The notes beneath the pieces are model-generated. The model was not told where the DNA came from. It searched no databases and was given only the letters and a program-made list of their open reading frames with translations. A stretch of 49,734 bases of DNA, from NCBI GenBank assembly GCA_002401685.1, contig NVTU01000011.1, forward strand, positions 1 through 49,734, read 5' to 3'. Below are positions 42,197-49,734 of the stretch, piece after piece; position 1 is the first letter of the stretch, and each line of letters starts with the position of its first letter. Source of the DNA: Kordiimonadales bacterium (GTDB taxonomy: Bacteria > Pseudomonadota > Alphaproteobacteria > Sphingomonadales > Kordiimonadaceae). Both the position numbers and the translations under genes were made by a program.

Positions 42197-42469
42197 CGAC
42201 AGGTCAACCTTCTTGGTAAATTCCGCTGCGAGGCTTAAAGCTGAACTCGTACAAATCCTTCCGTGCACCCCTGTAACTGGCGGCTCAGGCGGGAGCCACT
42301 TCACTGTATCTAAAGCACAAGAAATCTTCGTCGGAAAAACCGTGCTAGGTACTAAAAGCTGGTGATGGTAATCCGCAAAGAGGCTCTGGCAGGCGGCGTC
42401 CACCTGCTCCTGATTAAAATCAGCGCGCCTGGCTAAGCCTAGGCGCGTGCCGATTTTGTGGCGGACCAC
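42188..42469 (-). CDS. Hypothetical short protein after the glycosyltransferase (doubtful)
   Basis: A 93-codon frame starts within the last 31 bases of the glycosyltransferase gene in another frame and ends in the T-tract of the terminator. No domain, membrane segment or homology is recognised, and composition is ordinary. The tail overlap with the upstream gene would allow coupled translation, which is the only point in favour. Confidence 0.25.
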   Translation of the reverse strand: MVRHKIGTRLGLARRADFNQEQVDAACQSLFADYHHQLLVPSTVFPTKISCALDTVKWLPPEPPVTGVHGRICTSSALSLAAEFTKKVDLSKK

Positions 42470-43692
42470 GCTGCGAATACCTGTTCTTTCAGTTTTTCCT
42501 GCGTGTTTTTTTGCTTGAAATTCCAGGCCGCCTCAATTTTGTCGGCGCGTTCCATTGCTGGATTTTCTATCGCTTCTTTTATCGCTGCAACAATCGATTC
42601 AGCGGTCGCGTCCTTAAAGGAAACATAGGCAGCCCCTTGCCGTTTTGCCTCCAAATCCAGCCAGGTGTCTTCAGGAACGATAAGCGTGTTGGCCGTTGAA
42701 ATCGACTCCCAGACAATGCCCGATGAATGATTAAAATATTTCTCCCGCAAATAGGGCATAACCACAATTTCACTTTGATTAAACAAGTCGCAATATTGTT
42801 CGCTTGTCACATGATCAAAAATAAGCCTGAAATTTTTAAACTTTTTGGCAAGGGCGCGCAGCTTGTTCAGATACTGTTGATTGGCTTTTTCGATGTTATT
42901 AAAACTCATTTGAACAGTAAAATTCCAGTCAGGGAACATGCTACAACACATGTCTACCATTTGCGCCACAAACCCCGCGCCTTTAGCGGCCCTGCCCTGG
43001 CCAACAAACAACAAGGCTTCTTTCGCCTGCTCAGCTCTGGGAGCGGAATTAACCTGTAAGGCAGTATTCAACAGTGGCTGAGGTTCTACCTTCTGGCCGC
43101 GCAAAAAACTATATTGTTCGGAGTGCACTTCCCCGCAGCCGAAAAAATGTAGGCCCTTGGGGCCTTTTTCAGCGTCCCTGAACGCCAGTTTATAAAAACG
43201 TGCTGTATCTACGCTGTAGACGGAATAGGTTTCACGGGCAGCGTCAAAGGTACACCCACTCGGGCCCATCAAATTACACAGAACTGTGGGTCTGTTTTCT
43301 GCTCCCAGTGTGTTGAACCATTTCACAATCCCGGTCAAATGAAACTCAACCAGACTGGGGAATATAACAATATCATCCGGCGTAAAAACAGCATGAGCGC
43401 TACCTGCGCCGGGGGCTGAAATCTTTCTCAATTCCCGGAAGATATGGCCATTGAAGCCAAAAAACGTATCCCAGTTTTTTAGCAAGTCCTCTTTATCGTC
43501 CGAGTGCCACGTCGTTCCCGTGAAATATTTGATAACAGGCAGCCCTGCGAGCGTATCTGCCGGAAAAATAGCATTGCCAAAAATCTTGACTTCAATATCC
43601 TGATTTTGAAATAAATGGACAAATTCCGCGACCCATTGTGCGTGGTGGCCAACCTGAACAGCCAGGGTAGGATCGAGGATATATGCAGTCAT
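42439..43692 (-). CDS. Glycosyltransferase, GT-B fold (family 1/4-like)
   Basis: The 417-residue soluble protein has a GT-B layout. The C-terminal half contains LLFVGQGRAAKGAGFVAQMV (start of the nucleotide-sugar domain), then FRLIFDHVTSEQYCDLFNQSEIVVMPYL, and YFNHSSGIVWESISTANTLIVPEDTW, where the usual E-x7-E area is altered. Similar proteins transfer sugars to polysaccharides or lipids. No other envelope-sugar genes adjoin it, and the acceptor is unknown. It stands alone between a long intergenic region and the glmS area. Confidence 0.72.
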   Translation of the reverse strand: MTAYILDPTLAVQVGHHAQWVAEFVHLFQNQDIEVKIFGNAIFPADTLAGLPVIKYFTGTTWHSDDKEDLLKNWDTFFGFNGHIFRELRKISAPGAGSAHAVFTPDDIVIFPSLVEFHLTGIVKWFNTLGAENRPTVLCNLMGPSGCTFDAARETYSVYSVDTARFYKLAFRDAEKGPKGLHFFGCGEVHSEQYSFLRGQKVEPQPLLNTALQVNSAPRAEQAKEALLFVGQGRAAKGAGFVAQMVDMCCSMFPDWNFTVQMSFNNIEKANQQYLNKLRALAKKFKNFRLIFDHVTSEQYCDLFNQSEIVVMPYLREKYFNHSSGIVWESISTANTLIVPEDTWLDLEAKRQGAAYVSFKDATAESIVAAIKEAIENPAMERADKIEAAWNFKQKNTQEKLKEQVFAAWSATKSARA

Positions 43693-44079
43693 TTCAAAGC
43701 CTAAAATAGTAAATTGTGGTGATACCAGTTATTTAGCAAGCCTTTGAAAGTCCAACCGCGGGCCCGCCAAACCTTCTAATTTACAGGGCTTCAAAAAACA
43801 AGGTTTTGTCCAGGGCACTTCTAAAAACTGCATACCAACGTCTATTTAATCCCGTTAGCATTTTGACGTTTCCGCATACAGGCAACAGATATTTCTTTCT
43901 CAGTTGTCTAAATGCCCTAGAGCCCACAAAGCATGGATACGTCGTTTTACGGGGGGGTTCTTTCGTCTGTCAGTAAATCGGGCCCCAAACGCGTCGAGGG
44001 ACCTCTTGGCAACAGCGAATTAGTAGCTAGAAACGAAAAAGGGCTAGAGACACAGTGTGCTCTAACCCTTTGAAATTAG
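43693..44079. other. Intergenic stretch between glycosyltransferase and tRNA-Arg
   Basis: About 390 bp. The right end holds the tRNA terminator on the minus strand; the left end should carry the glycosyltransferase promoter. A 45-codon frame starting near 43933 overlaps the tRNA terminator and has no ribosome site. No repeat, att-like duplication of the tRNA end or mobile gene was seen. Confidence 0.6.
44036..44071 (-). terminator. Terminator of the tRNA-Arg gene
   Basis: On the minus strand AAAGGGTTAGAG and CTCTAGCCCTTT pair (one mismatch) around a 10-nt loop and are followed by a T run. It begins about 9 bp after the tRNA 3' end and fits a Rho-independent stop. Confidence 0.75.
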
Positions 44080-44156
44080 TGGTGCACCGAGGAGGATTCG
44101 AACCCCCGGCCCCCAGATTCGTAGTCTGGTGCTCTATCCAGCTGAGCTATCGGTGC
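44080..44156 (-). tRNA. tRNA-Arg (ACG)
   Basis: On the minus strand the cloverleaf is complete: acceptor stem GCACCGA/TCGGTGC, D arm AGCTCAGCTGGATAGAGC, anticodon arm CCAGA-CTACGAA-TCTGG with anticodon ACG at the centre, and T arm with GGTTCGAATCC. The 3' CCA is encoded. It reads CGU (and CGC/CGA if A34 becomes inosine). 77 nt including CCA. Confidence 0.95.
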
Positions 44157-44232
44157 ACATCAATTTTTCACACTTCCAATTGGTCTCAATCAGCGGTGTG
44201 CGGCGGAAGCTATCAGAAAGCATTATGAATGC

Positions 44233-44259
44233 AAGCGAGAAATCGCTTTTTCTTTTTTC
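44233..44259 (+). terminator. Orphan plus-strand terminator upstream of a lipoprotein gene
   Basis: AAGCGA-GAAA-TCGCTT forms a perfect 6-bp stem with a stable GNRA tetraloop, followed by TTTCTTTTTT. A GCATT/AATGC hairpin (44220-44232) sits just before. No plus-strand gene lies upstream, because the tRNA here is on the other strand. Confidence 0.65.
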
Positions 44260-44314
44260 AGCCATACTTTATCAGTAAGCTTATCGTCTCAAATGCTTTT
44301 AAGGATTGGCTTTT

Positions 44315-44803
44315 ATGGCCCTAAATAAAGTTACCGCTGCTGTTTCATTGCCTGTATTTTTACTGGTTACGGCTTGTTCAAGTTACGGCGGAGACTGGCC
44401 GAATCTGGGCGCACCGCTACCAAAGGCTGAAGAGCGGAACCGCACCGTAACTGCACCCGTACCGATAGCGCCAATTACCTATGCGGATACGGCCCCAACC
44501 GATCCGACGGAGATAGATGCCCTGCTGGCCGATATAAAACAGGCGCTCAGAGTTACAGTCAGCGAATACCAAGCGGTTTCCGTGAAATTCGCCGCAGCCA
44601 GCATCACCGAAAAGCCGTACGTCTGGAACGAGATGCAATTTGCTCTCACTCGCGTTAGCCAGACCGCGAGCCGCCTTGACCCGTTTCTGAGTTCCGCGCC
44701 CCTTGCAAGCACACCGCTGCTGGTCAAAATTAAAGCGCTTAAAGAAGAGCAGGATGCGTTTCTGGTGGCGGAACGGGGCATTCTTGCCGGTTCAAAGCCC
44801 TAA
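44315..44803 (+). CDS. Small lipoprotein of unknown function
   Basis: The ATG at 44315 has AAGGA 9 nt upstream (an upstream TTG is less likely). The 162-residue protein starts with a lipoprotein signal (VFLLVTAC, Cys at about 21) and continues with a Pro/Thr-rich stretch and a helical C-terminal region. No family was recognised. It would be anchored to the outer or inner membrane through its lipid. It is convergent with the P1 peptidase gene. Confidence 0.7.
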   Translation: MALNKVTAAVSLPVFLLVTACSSYGGDWPNLGAPLPKAEERNRTVTAPVPIAPITYADTAPTDPTEIDALLADIKQALRVTVSEYQAVSVKFAAASITEKPYVWNEMQFALTRVSQTASRLDPFLSSAPLASTPLLVKIKALKEEQDAFLVAERGILAGSKP

Positions 44804-44859
44804 GAACGGCCGCAGGCAATAAATGAAGGCCGCGAGCATTCGAGTAGCAAGCTGAAGGT

Positions 44860-45750
44860 CTACCCGGCCACCGCTTTTTCGATGGCGCGCACGACACAGT
44901 CTGCGGCGAGCGTCCCCACGAGGGCCAACAGTGGTGCAAGTTCCCCTTCAATGGCTTTTTCGCCCGTGGCCATTGCAAAAATAGTGTCGCCATCAAAAGG
45001 CGTATGAATAGGCCTGATTGCGCGCGCGAAACCATCCTGCGCCATCATCGCCATACGTTTGCACGCGGTTTTGTTCAAATCGAGGTTCGTCGCAACAGCG
45101 CCGATTGTGGTATTGGCACCGACGAAGCCGATCTTGGGCATATCTATAACGCCGTGTTCCATATCTGAGCTGGCGACACCAAAGCTATTCACAGCAACAA
45201 TTGCTGACACAATAATACCTGTGTCGGTGATCAGGCTCGCACTAGCAATGCCGCCCGGCCTATCACCCGCCGTTGCCCCACACCCGGCGCCCACGCGGCC
45301 GTATTTAACTAGTCGTGATACAACCTTCAGCGCCTGTACCCCAAGCGCGCGGTAAGGAGGCTCTGTACCCCAGTCTTTGTCGCCGCCATTGGCTAGATCA
45401 AATAATATAGCAGACGGCACCACGGGTATCGCGCGGGCGCCGAAGGCAAAGCCAGTTCCAGCTTGCGACAGTTCTGCCGTCACACCGTCAGCTGCCGCGA
45501 GGCCAAAAACCGAGCCACCCGCAAGAACAAGACCGTGCACCTTTTCCACGAGGCAGGTTGGATCAAGTGCCTCAGTATCCCGCGTACCCGGCCCACCGCC
45601 GCGCACATCAACGCCCATTGCAATAGGGGCGTCGGGCAAAATAACGGTGACACCGGTTTTCGCAGTTTTATTTTCAGCCTGCCCCACTTGGATACCAGGC
45701 ACATCTGTGAAGCTATCGGTTGGGCCAGCTTTTGTGACTATTTTAACCAT
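44860..45750 (-). CDS. P1 family peptidase, DmpA/NylC-like N-terminal-nucleophile hydrolase
   Basis: The 296-residue protein has the P1 (S58) pattern: FTDVPGIQVGQ at the start, DVRGGGPGTRDTEALDP, LVLAGGSVFGLAAADGV, and the self-cleavage site GANTTIG with Asn213-Thr214. The Thr becomes the nucleophile of the small chain. Known members are L-aminopeptidase/D-esterase DmpA and the nylon-oligomer hydrolase NylC, which cut at the same Asn-Thr pair. The natural substrate here is unknown; beta- or D-peptides are possible. A histidine-kinase gene lies upstream, 72 bp away on the same strand. Confidence 0.88.
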   Translation of the reverse strand: MVKIVTKAGPTDSFTDVPGIQVGQAENKTAKTGVTVILPDAPIAMGVDVRGGGPGTRDTEALDPTCLVEKVHGLVLAGGSVFGLAAADGVTAELSQAGTGFAFGARAIPVVPSAILFDLANGGDKDWGTEPPYRALGVQALKVVSRLVKYGRVGAGCGATAGDRPGGIASASLITDTGIIVSAIVAVNSFGVASSDMEHGVIDMPKIGFVGANTTIGAVATNLDLNKTACKRMAMMAQDGFARAIRPIHTPFDGDTIFAMATGEKAIEGELAPLLALVGTLAADCVVRAIEKAVAG

Positions 45751-45822
45751 TTAGCTGACCTTCTTGCTGATTTGTTAGAAAGGAGACATTGCCGAAGGGG
45801 TGATATGCACTCACTGAACTGC

Positions 45823-47217
45823 CTATTTGCTTTCGGCTGGCAGGCAGAGCTTAAAGACAGAACCATCTGCACCGGTCTTTTCCAGCTCAATTATTCCGCC
45901 GTGCGCCAATAATATATCCCGTGACGTAGCGAGCCCAAGGCCGGTTCCGCCTGACGTAGCAGAGGCAAAAGCTTTAAAAAGGTTCGGCTGCACGGCTTCT
46001 GGAATACCTGGGCCTTTGTCTGTAACATATACATGACACGTGCCGTCGTCATCGCATTTTGCGCTAAAGGCTATTGAGCCATCGTCGCCCTGCGCCTGGT
46101 GGGCATTGCGGCAGAGATTAAGAAACACCCTATATAGCTGTTCCGAATCGGCATAGAGCCGGAATTCCTCATCAATCTGGATATCAAAATCAAAGCCGTC
46201 CGCTTCAATCAAGCCAAGGGAAGATCCCACATCCTCTAATAGCTTGGCTAAGTGGACACTTTCTTTCTCAGGGACCGGGTCATCAGCCTTACCGTGTTTA
46301 AGCGTCCCTTCGCAAAGCGCAATAGCACGACTAACGGCTCGCATCAGGCGGCTGGATACTTTCTGTACACGCGGATCATCCACGCGCTGCAATGCATCTG
46401 CCGACAGCTGCGCCGTAGCCAGCACATTCCGCAGATCGTGGCTAATTTTCGCAACGGCTTCACCGAGGGAGGCCAACCTGTTTTTCTGGTTCAAGCTTTG
46501 CCTGACTTCATCCTGCATCCGCGCAAGCTCGCGCGAAATCAGACCGATCTCATCTGACCGACGCTTTGAGTTAACCTGGCCCACAACGGCCTCTGGCCGC
46601 CTACGGAACGCAACGATGCTGTCTTTCACATTACGCATCGGCCGCACTACAAGCAGATGCAGCGACAAATAAACAAGTATGCCGATGAAGATCGAGATAA
46701 TGACCGAGAGCAACATAATCTGATTAGCGTGAGCTGAAAGCTCATCATAGAGATCAGTCTCGTCGAGCGTTATCTCGAACCAACGCGTGCCGGGGATCAT
46801 GGAATTGCCAACCACACTGATCGCCCGAGTGCCGCGTGCATCCAGTGTCATCAATGCATCGGTGATCAACTGGCCGAGGGAAGTTTGCCTCAAGTCGTAT
46901 TTCGCATCCACTTCTTCAGGCCTAACATCGCCGCCAAGCAGATAGCTACGCTCCTGCCGCCGCACGACAACTGAGATCACCCCTGCCGTATTCAACAATC
47001 GTTGCTCAAGTTCGGGGCTAACGGAGTAATTTTCCGCGGCTTCAAGAGACAAGGATGCTATCTCTGCGTTCTCCAACCGTTTCTCGAGAAAATCTTTACG
47101 GAAGAAAGCGATTGAAGGAAAATACACTACAAACGCCACCAACATCACGAACATGAAGGTAAGGATGAGCAAGCGCGCTCTAAGGCTGGATGTTACAGGT
47201 CTGTAATGCTCAGGCAT
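45823..47217 (-). CDS. Sensor histidine kinase (HAMP-HisKA-HATPase), orphan
   Basis: The start is uncertain among ATGs at 47217 and 47235 and a TTG at 47256; 464 residues from 47217. It has two membrane helices (near 12-34 and 170-195) around a periplasmic sensing region of about 135 residues. Then come a HAMP-like linker, a coiled-coil stretch, the phospho-acceptor motif KISHDLRNV and an ATPase domain with NLCRNAHQA, DKGPGIP and GGTGLGLATS. No response regulator is adjacent, so its partner is elsewhere. The signal is not predictable from sequence. Confidence 0.87.
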   Translation of the reverse strand: MPEHYRPVTSSLRARLLILTFMFVMLVAFVVYFPSIAFFRKDFLEKRLENAEIASLSLEAAENYSVSPELEQRLLNTAGVISVVVRRQERSYLLGGDVRPEEVDAKYDLRQTSLGQLITDALMTLDARGTRAISVVGNSMIPGTRWFEITLDETDLYDELSAHANQIMLLSVIISIFIGILVYLSLHLLVVRPMRNVKDSIVAFRRRPEAVVGQVNSKRRSDEIGLISRELARMQDEVRQSLNQKNRLASLGEAVAKISHDLRNVLATAQLSADALQRVDDPRVQKVSSRLMRAVSRAIALCEGTLKHGKADDPVPEKESVHLAKLLEDVGSSLGLIEADGFDFDIQIDEEFRLYADSEQLYRVFLNLCRNAHQAQGDDGSIAFSAKCDDDGTCHVYVTDKGPGIPEAVQPNLFKAFASATSGGTGLGLATSRDILLAHGGIIELEKTGADGSVFKLCLPAESK

Positions 47218-47461
47218 ATGTTGGTTGAATCCCATCCTCAGGTGAAAAGCAAGCAAAGAAGTGATTGTTCTCTATCAATTTTCATCACTAATTTTGTCAA
47301 ACGCGGCGCTCGCGCCTTTCATATAACGAGTAATGATACGTAAAAAAGGCATTTTCCGGATTATAATGGTACATACCATCAAGTATTTATTCTGGCATTC
47401 CTTCCGGGCTACGCTACTGCGATGATATACGACATAAAGGGATAAATTCCGTCGACAGCAG

Positions 47462-47490
47462 TTGACTCGTTCCCTAGCCCCCGCTATATA
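47462..47490 (+). promoter_or_regulatory. Strong sigma-70 promoter of rpmH
   Basis: TTGACT (47462-47467), a spacer of exactly 17 bp, and TATATA (47485-47490), a near-consensus housekeeping promoter. The predicted transcript start (about 47497) leaves a 60-nt leader before rpmH, as expected for a highly expressed ribosomal gene. Confidence 0.7.
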
Positions 47491-47558
47491 GCGCGCTCGA
47501 AATTGATCGCCGGACCAAGCAACAATGCAAGGCCGAGCGGATAGCTGGAGTAAAACAA

Positions 47559-47693
47559 GTGAAACGGACCTTTCAACCAAGTGTGCTTGTACGTAAACGC
47601 CGTCATGGTTTCCGGGCACGGAAAGCAACCGTTGGCGGCCGCCGCATTTTGGCAGCACGTCGTGCAAGAGGCCGCAAGCGCCTTTCAGCGTAG
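47559..47693 (+). CDS. rpmH: 50S ribosomal protein L34
   Basis: The 44-residue protein starts at GTG 47559 with GGAG 8 nt upstream. It begins [20 protein letters not shown] and ends GRKRLSA, highly basic and full length. L34 is a small component of the large ribosomal subunit; the gene commonly precedes rnpA near the origin in bacteria. Here a 172-bp gap with overlapping inverted repeats follows before rnpA. Confidence 0.93.
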   Translation: MKRTFQPSVLVRKRRHGFRARKATVGGRRILAARRARGRKRLSA

Positions 47694-47720
47694 CGCCCGA
47701 CGGTCGCCCTGTATAATACT

Positions 47721-47806
47721 AAGTATTTTACCGAGCGCACTGCACTAAAAATACTTATAAAGCCGGCTGAGAGTTCGTTTGGATTTCTCAAGTCGGCTTT
47801 ATAAGT
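47721..47806 (+). promoter_or_regulatory. Overlapping inverted repeats between rpmH and rnpA (possible attenuator)
   Basis: AAGTATTTT (47721-47729) pairs with AAAATACTT (47748-47756). ACTTATAAAGCCG (47753-47765) pairs perfectly with CGGCTTTATAAGT (47794-47806). The second arm of the first stem shares bases 47753-47756 with the first arm of the second, so the complete stems exclude each other. A further small palindrome AATACT-A-AGTATT (47715-47727) and a TATAAT (47712-47717) sit at the start. The second stem ends in TTTCT only, so it is not a classical terminator. Confidence 0.6.
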
Positions 47807-47865
47807 TTCTAGACATTGCGGCGCAGTATTACAGCCGCCTGCAAATAAAGAGACTCGGAGCTAAA

Positions 47866-48252
47866 GTGCCTGAAAGCATGCAAAAGCTAGCGCGGATTAC
47901 CAAACGGCCCGACTATTTGGCCGTCGCCAGCACGCGCCGCAAGTGGGTTACACCGTCTTTTATTCTGCAAGCCAAACCAGATGAAGGTGATTCGCCGCCG
48001 CGCGCTGGTTTTACGGCCTCCAAGAAAGTGGGAAAAGCTGTTATTCGCAGCAAGGCCCGCAGAAGAATAAAAGAGGCCGTGCGACTTATTTTACCAAACG
48101 CAGGCGAAGCCGGTTGGTCCTATGTTTTTATCGCCCGGCAGGCAGCAACTGTCTACCCGTTTGAGAAACTGAAGTCTGATATCAAGTGGGCCCTTGCAAA
48201 ACTAGCATCGGGTGCCGATTTAAAGTCTAGCGCCAGCAAGAACCGCAGGTAA
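47866..48252 (+). CDS. rnpA: Ribonuclease P protein component
   Basis: The GTG at 47866 is preferred since CGGAG lies 5 nt upstream; ATG 47878 is the alternative, and the frame runs open to 47779. The protein (128 residues) has the RnpA pattern: ITKRPDYLAVASTRRKW at the start, GFTASKKVGKAVIRSKARRRIKEAVRL with the conserved RNR-like basic helix, and a closing segment. It binds P RNA and matures tRNA 5' ends. It precedes yidD, 20 bp downstream. Confidence 0.9.
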   Translation: MPESMQKLARITKRPDYLAVASTRRKWVTPSFILQAKPDEGDSPPRAGFTASKKVGKAVIRSKARRRIKEAVRLILPNAGEAGWSYVFIARQAATVYPFEKLKSDIKWALAKLASGADLKSSASKNRR

Positions 48253-48272
48253 TCAAGGGGAAATGAGCCCGC

Positions 48273-48623
48273 ATGGGTAAGACTGCCAATAAACCTGAGA
48301 AGAAAAAGTCGCTTTTGGCGATACTTTTTTACGGTTTTGTCCGCTTTTACCAGCTGGTTATTTCTCCCTATTTGGCACCACGCTGCCGGTACCAACCGAC
48401 CTGCAGCAGCTACGCGCTGGAGGCTATTACGACCCACGGCGCCCTAAAAGGCGGGTGGTTAGCTGCCAAGCGAATAGGCCGATGTCATCCTTGGGGTGGA
48501 TTTGGATATGATCCTGTGCCAAAAAGCACCGGCAAAAACACGGATGTAAAAACCGGCGGCACGACGAACACGAAAACGAGCGAGAAGACAGACAGTGAAA
48601 CCTGCTGCCCTCATGCTGAGTAA
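48273..48623 (+). CDS. yidD: Membrane protein insertion efficiency factor YidD
   Basis: The 116-residue protein has the YidD core: [31 protein letters not shown] with the CRxxPTCS motif, and [12 protein letters not shown], ending in a low-complexity Lys/Thr-rich tail of about 30 residues. YidD aids YidC-dependent membrane insertion; gene order here (rpmH-rnpA-yidD-yidC) is the usual one. The tail is longer than typical and looks disordered. Confidence 0.93.
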   Translation: MGKTANKPEKKKSLLAILFYGFVRFYQLVISPYLAPRCRYQPTCSSYALEAITTHGALKGGWLAAKRIGRCHPWGGFGYDPVPKSTGKNTDVKTGGTTNTKTSEKTDSETCCPHAE

Positions 48624-48685
48624 AACAACAAATTAAAAGTCCGGGACTGGCAAAAGCCAGCTAGGCAACCAGGGTGTAGTATCTG

Positions 48686-49734
48686 ATGGGTGACAATAAA
48701 AACTTTATTCTTTTCGCGGTATTCTCGCTGGCGATCCTTATTGGCTACAATATGTTTTATTTGGTGCCAAAACAGCAAGAGGCCGACCGCACCTGGCAAA
48801 TAGAGCGCCAAGAAGCCATCGACCGCGGCGAATTGGATCCTGCTATAGCAGCGCCTACGAGTTCGGCCCCGCAGACCGCGCCAAGCACCGATAACACCAT
48901 ACCTACATCGCTCGCCTTCCAAGACGCTGGGCATGTACGCATCGAGACACCAGAGCTGTCCGGCTCGATCTCTTTGCGCGGCGCCCGTTTTGATGATTTG
49001 ATTTTGCTCAATCACCGGGTATCGAAAGACGCAGATTCAGATAACATCCAACTCTTGAAGAAATACGGCCAGAACGACGCCTATTTTGCTAGTTTCAACT
49101 GGTTCAACCGGTCTCGAGCTGAAGGCATGTCGCCAACCAACGAAACTGCTTGGACCGCGGATCAAACGACACTAACGCCCGGAAGCCCAGTTACCCTGGC
49201 ATGGGAAAACGGGGCTGGCGTGAAGTTCCTGATCAAAGTGTCCGTAGACGAAAGATTCATGTTCACGATTGATCAGACTGTTATCAACACGTCTGAAGAG
49301 TCTATTGAACTGGCTCCATACGGTTACATAAAGCGTTCTGGCACTCCAACGACAGACGGTTTGTATATCCTGCATGAAGGCCCAATTGGCGTTTTCGACG
49401 GTATTCTGGAAGAAGTAGACTACGACGACCTGAAAGACGACGGCAACTTTGAGCAGCCAACTGAAAATGGTGGCTGGATGGGCCTTACAGATAAATTCTG
49501 GATGGCCACGCTAGTCCCCGATAATGCATCACCCCTTCTGCGTGCACGCCTTTCCTACAAGAACACCGGCGGCACCGATGTATACGGCGCGGACTATTCG
49601 CACCAATATGAAGTGGTGGCACCGGGCACGAGCTCTGAAACCACCAACCGTTTTTATGCCGGTGCAAAAATCGTAGATTTTATTGATACCTACGAAGAAC
49701 AGTATGACATTAAAGATTTCAACAAAACGATCGA
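48686..49734 (+). CDS. yidC: Membrane protein insertase YidC, N-terminal part (cut by window end)
   Basis: The frame opens at ATG 48686 and runs past the end of the window. Visible are the first membrane helix (NFILFAVFSLAILIGYNMFYLVP), a linker rich in Ala/Ser/Pro/Thr and most of the periplasmic P1 domain: a segment from SGSISLRGARFDDLIL and a KFWMATLVPD segment followed by YSHQYEVVAPGTSSE. The five C-terminal helices with the insertase activity lie beyond the window. YidC inserts and folds inner-membrane proteins. Confidence 0.93.
   Translation, partial: MGDNKNFILFAVFSLAILIGYNMFYLVPKQQEADRTWQIERQEAIDRGELDPAIAAPTSSAPQTAPSTDNTIPTSLAFQDAGHVRIETPELSGSISLRGARFDDLILLNHRVSKDADSDNIQLLKKYGQNDAYFASFNWFNRSRAEGMSPTNETAWTADQTTLTPGSPVTLAWENGAGVKFLIKVSVDERFMFTIDQTVINTSEESIELAPYGYIKRSGTPTTDGLYILHEGPIGVFDGILEEVDYDDLKDDGNFEQPTENGGWMGLTDKFWMATLVPDNASPLLRARLSYKNTGGTDVYGADYSHQYEVVAPGTSSETTNRFYAGAKIVDFIDTYEEQYDIKDFNKTI

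Noticed and set aside
44080-44156. Integration site of a mobile element at tRNA-Arg
   Set aside because: No integrase, no duplicated tRNA end and no change of base use nearby.
1-49734. CRISPR array, insertion sequence or prophage
   Set aside because: No regular repeats with spacers, no transposase or integrase frames and no phage structural genes were seen.

Overview
The window reads as one contiguous chromosomal stretch of an alphaproteobacterium with moderate GC content. Four things point there: an rpmH-rnpA-yidD-yidC block, a membrane-type urate oxidase (PuuD) in a purine-catabolism cluster, a bfr/bfd pair and an XRE/RES toxin-antitoxin pair. A Kordiimonas-like marine organism would fit, but that is an inference from gene content, not a measured assignment. 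I found no phage, insertion sequence or CRISPR array, and base use looks even throughout.

Layout. 1-5.9 kb: a serine beta-lactamase-fold hydrolase cut by the window edge, a nitroreductase, a catalytically degenerate beta-lactamase-fold protein with a four-helix membrane tail, an ACT-like protein joined to an AlkA-type DNA glycosylase, a rhodanese-like protein and an exported esterase. 6-15.4 kb: VOC and GNAT proteins, oligopeptidase B divergent from an Xaa-Pro aminopeptidase, a metallophosphatase, an XRE/RES toxin-antitoxin pair, OsmC, a GST, and convergent bfr and bfd sharing a bidirectional terminator. 15.9-18.3 kb: a flippase-like membrane protein, a GNAT enzyme and a PAS protein.

18.4-31.5 kb is the centrepiece, a purine-degradation cluster. 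GuaD makes xanthine from guanine; XdhA/XdhB (with XdhC inserting the cofactor) make urate; PuuD, UraH and UraD take urate to S-allantoin; PuuE opens allantoin to allantoate; Alc and AllA release two ureas and glyoxylate. A LysR and a GntR/FadR-type regulator sit at the divergent points. No purine permease and no urease are in view.

31.6-41.6 kb: a diguanylate cyclase, SlyX, a c-type cytochrome, a remnant of a TIGR03032-type gene, a haloalkane dehalogenase, a REC-Hpt protein, a membrane-anchored peroxiredoxin, a lipoprotein penicillin/AHL-acylase and GlmS. 41.6-47.3 kb: a gene-poor stretch with a candidate small RNA, a glycosyltransferase, tRNA-Arg(ACG), a lipoprotein, an NylC/DmpA-type peptidase and an orphan histidine kinase. 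47.4 kb to the end: rpmH, rnpA, yidD and the start of yidC. rpmH and rnpA are separated by overlapping inverted repeats that look like alternative RNA folds.

The most promising undescribed signals are these alternative folds, the candidate small RNA at about 41.94-42.20 kb, the pseudo-beta-lactamase membrane protein, and the candidate operators of the purine cluster. None is proven by sequence alone.
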